Part shown: piece by piece, positions 5,352 through 6,044 of the stretch | Numbering within the stretch: position 1 is the stretch's first letter | Layout: every line of letters starts with the position of its first letter | Source: Ktedonobacteraceae bacterium | GTDB lineage: Bacteria > Chloroflexota > Ktedonobacteria > Ktedonobacterales > Ktedonobacteraceae | Length of the DNA stretch: 6,044 bases | Direction: 5' to 3' | Assembly: GCA_014896635.1 (NCBI GenBank) | Contig: JADBKA010000269.1 | Location: 1-6,044 of the forward strand | Translations under genes and position numbers: made by a program | The notes under the pieces: generated by a model | Database searches by the model: none | What the model was told of the DNA's origin: nothing | The model's input: the letters and a program-made list of their open reading frames with translations, nothing else

Positions 5352-6044
5352 GTGAGTACAATGCTGCCCACACTGATGAGCTGGCTCCAGGAATATGGCT
5401 ATCCTGCGCTCTGGATTACTATTTTTCTTGCCTCGGTGGGGCTACCGCTGCCGATCAGCTTGCTGCTGCTAGGGACGGGAGCTTTCGCCGCTCTGGGTCA
5501 ATTCAACATAGTTGAACTGGCGATTGTCGCCGTCACTGCCTCTGTCTGTGGCGATAGCACTGGCTACTTGCTCGGCAGGTATGCTGGCAGCAGGATACTC
5601 AAAAAACTGGAAAAGAGGAGAGATGCCCGTTTCCTCTCTCCTGCCACAATAGCTCGTTCGCGTGGATACTTTCAGAAGCGTGGAGGGTGGGCTATTTTTC
5701 TGAGCCGTTTTCTCTTCTCAGCACTGGGCAGTCCGATCAATCTGCTTGCTGGAGCCGAGGGGTATGCATATCGTCGTTTTCTGGTCTGTGATGTAGGAGG
5801 GGAGGCGCTTGGCGCTGCTATTCCGCTTGGCCTGGGTTTTGCTTTTGGCGCCAGTTGGGAAGCGGTAGGTGAGATTTTCGGTCTGACCTCGCTTTTTCTG
5901 CTACTACTGGCTGCCACAATGTTTTTACTGTTCGCATTGCTCAAACAGTTTCGTCGTGGAAGGAAAAGGGAGGAAGAGAGCGCCGGGCTGCGCGGCGTGT
6001 CTTCTATTTCTGGGAAAGCGGGTATCGGGGAAGAATCGGACGTG
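5352..6044 (+). CDS. DedA/VTT-family membrane protein (3' end outside window)
   Basis: An incomplete frame of 231 codons with no stop before the window end. The product is polytopic and resembles DedA/SNARE-associated (VTT) proteins, which include lipid scramblases and flippases and proteins needed for envelope integrity. Visible family features are a re-entrant-type segment VGLPLPISLLLLGTGAF (29-45), GDSTGYLLGR (67-76), FLSRFLFSALGSPINLLAG (116-134), then YRRFL and a GxxLG/LGFAFG helix. A last hydrophobic stretch (about 178-197) leads into a basic, probably cytoplasmic tail. The GTG at 5352 is preferred because AGGA (5341-5344) lies 7 nt before it; an in-frame ATG at 5361 is too far from it. 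The acidic residues usual in the first re-entrant region and the second Arg of the R-x(n)-R motif are absent, so it is a divergent member. The family call is good; substrate unknown. Confidence 0.85.
   Translation, partial: MSTMLPTLMSWLQEYGYPALWITIFLASVGLPLPISLLLLGTGAFAALGQFNIVELAIVAVTASVCGDSTGYLLGRYAGSRILKKLEKRRDARFLSPATIARSRGYFQKRGGWAIFLSRFLFSALGSPINLLAGAEGYAYRRFLVCDVGGEALGAAIPLGLGFAFGASWEAVGEIFGLTSLFLLLLAATMFLLFALLKQFRRGRKREEESAGLRGVSSISGKAGIGEESDV

Overview
The window reads as ordinary chromosomal DNA of a free-living bacterium with mid-range GC (mid-50s percent by eye). The mixture of an FtsH-like protease with a long Gly/Asn/Gln tail, a polytopic GT-C glycosyltransferase, a J-domain mini-protein, a trimeric dUTPase and a DedA-type membrane protein, together with mixed ATG/GTG starts and several small orphan proteins, would fit a Chloroflexota genome such as the Ktedonobacteria. 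That placement is an inference from gene style, not from a marker gene. I see no rRNA, tRNA, CRISPR array, transposase, phage module or recognisable defence system.

Layout. Positions 1-1575 (+) hold the 3' part of an FtsH-like AAA+ zinc metalloprotease whose N-terminus lies outside the window. A strong 10-bp hairpin (1622-1644) separates it from a family-39-like membrane glycosyltransferase (1656-3212, +). A 36-codon single-pass membrane protein with a good ribosome binding site follows (3285-3395, +), then a long hairpin (3403-3441) at the meeting point of convergent genes. On the minus strand are an orphan 102-aa protein (3484-3792) and a two-gene unit, dUTPase (4348-4803) followed by a J-domain protein (3965-4348). 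The two ORFs share one base (TGATG), and a perfect 17-bp stem covers the stop of the J-domain gene. On the plus strand, divergent from the dUTPase, are a membrane-anchored orphan (4860-5303) and a DedA/VTT-family membrane protein (5352 to the window end, incomplete).

How the genes relate. The clearest unit is dut plus the J-domain gene, driven by a near-consensus sigma-70-type promoter (TTGACG, 17 bp, TAGAAT) that places the dUTPase ATG about where transcription should start, suggesting a leaderless mRNA. The same -10 region reads as TATTCT on the other strand and could serve the divergent gene. The orphan at 4860 and the DedA gene are probably co-transcribed. A T7 run near the 3' end of the orphan separates its annotated frame from one that would end exactly on the DedA start codon.

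Nothing amounts to a clearly new multi-gene system. The items most worth a second look are the 36-aa pilin-signal-like peptide, the leaderless/bidirectional promoter, the T7 frame question, the non-canonical DedA protein lacking the usual acidic residues, and the Gly/Met-rich insertion in the AAA+ domain.
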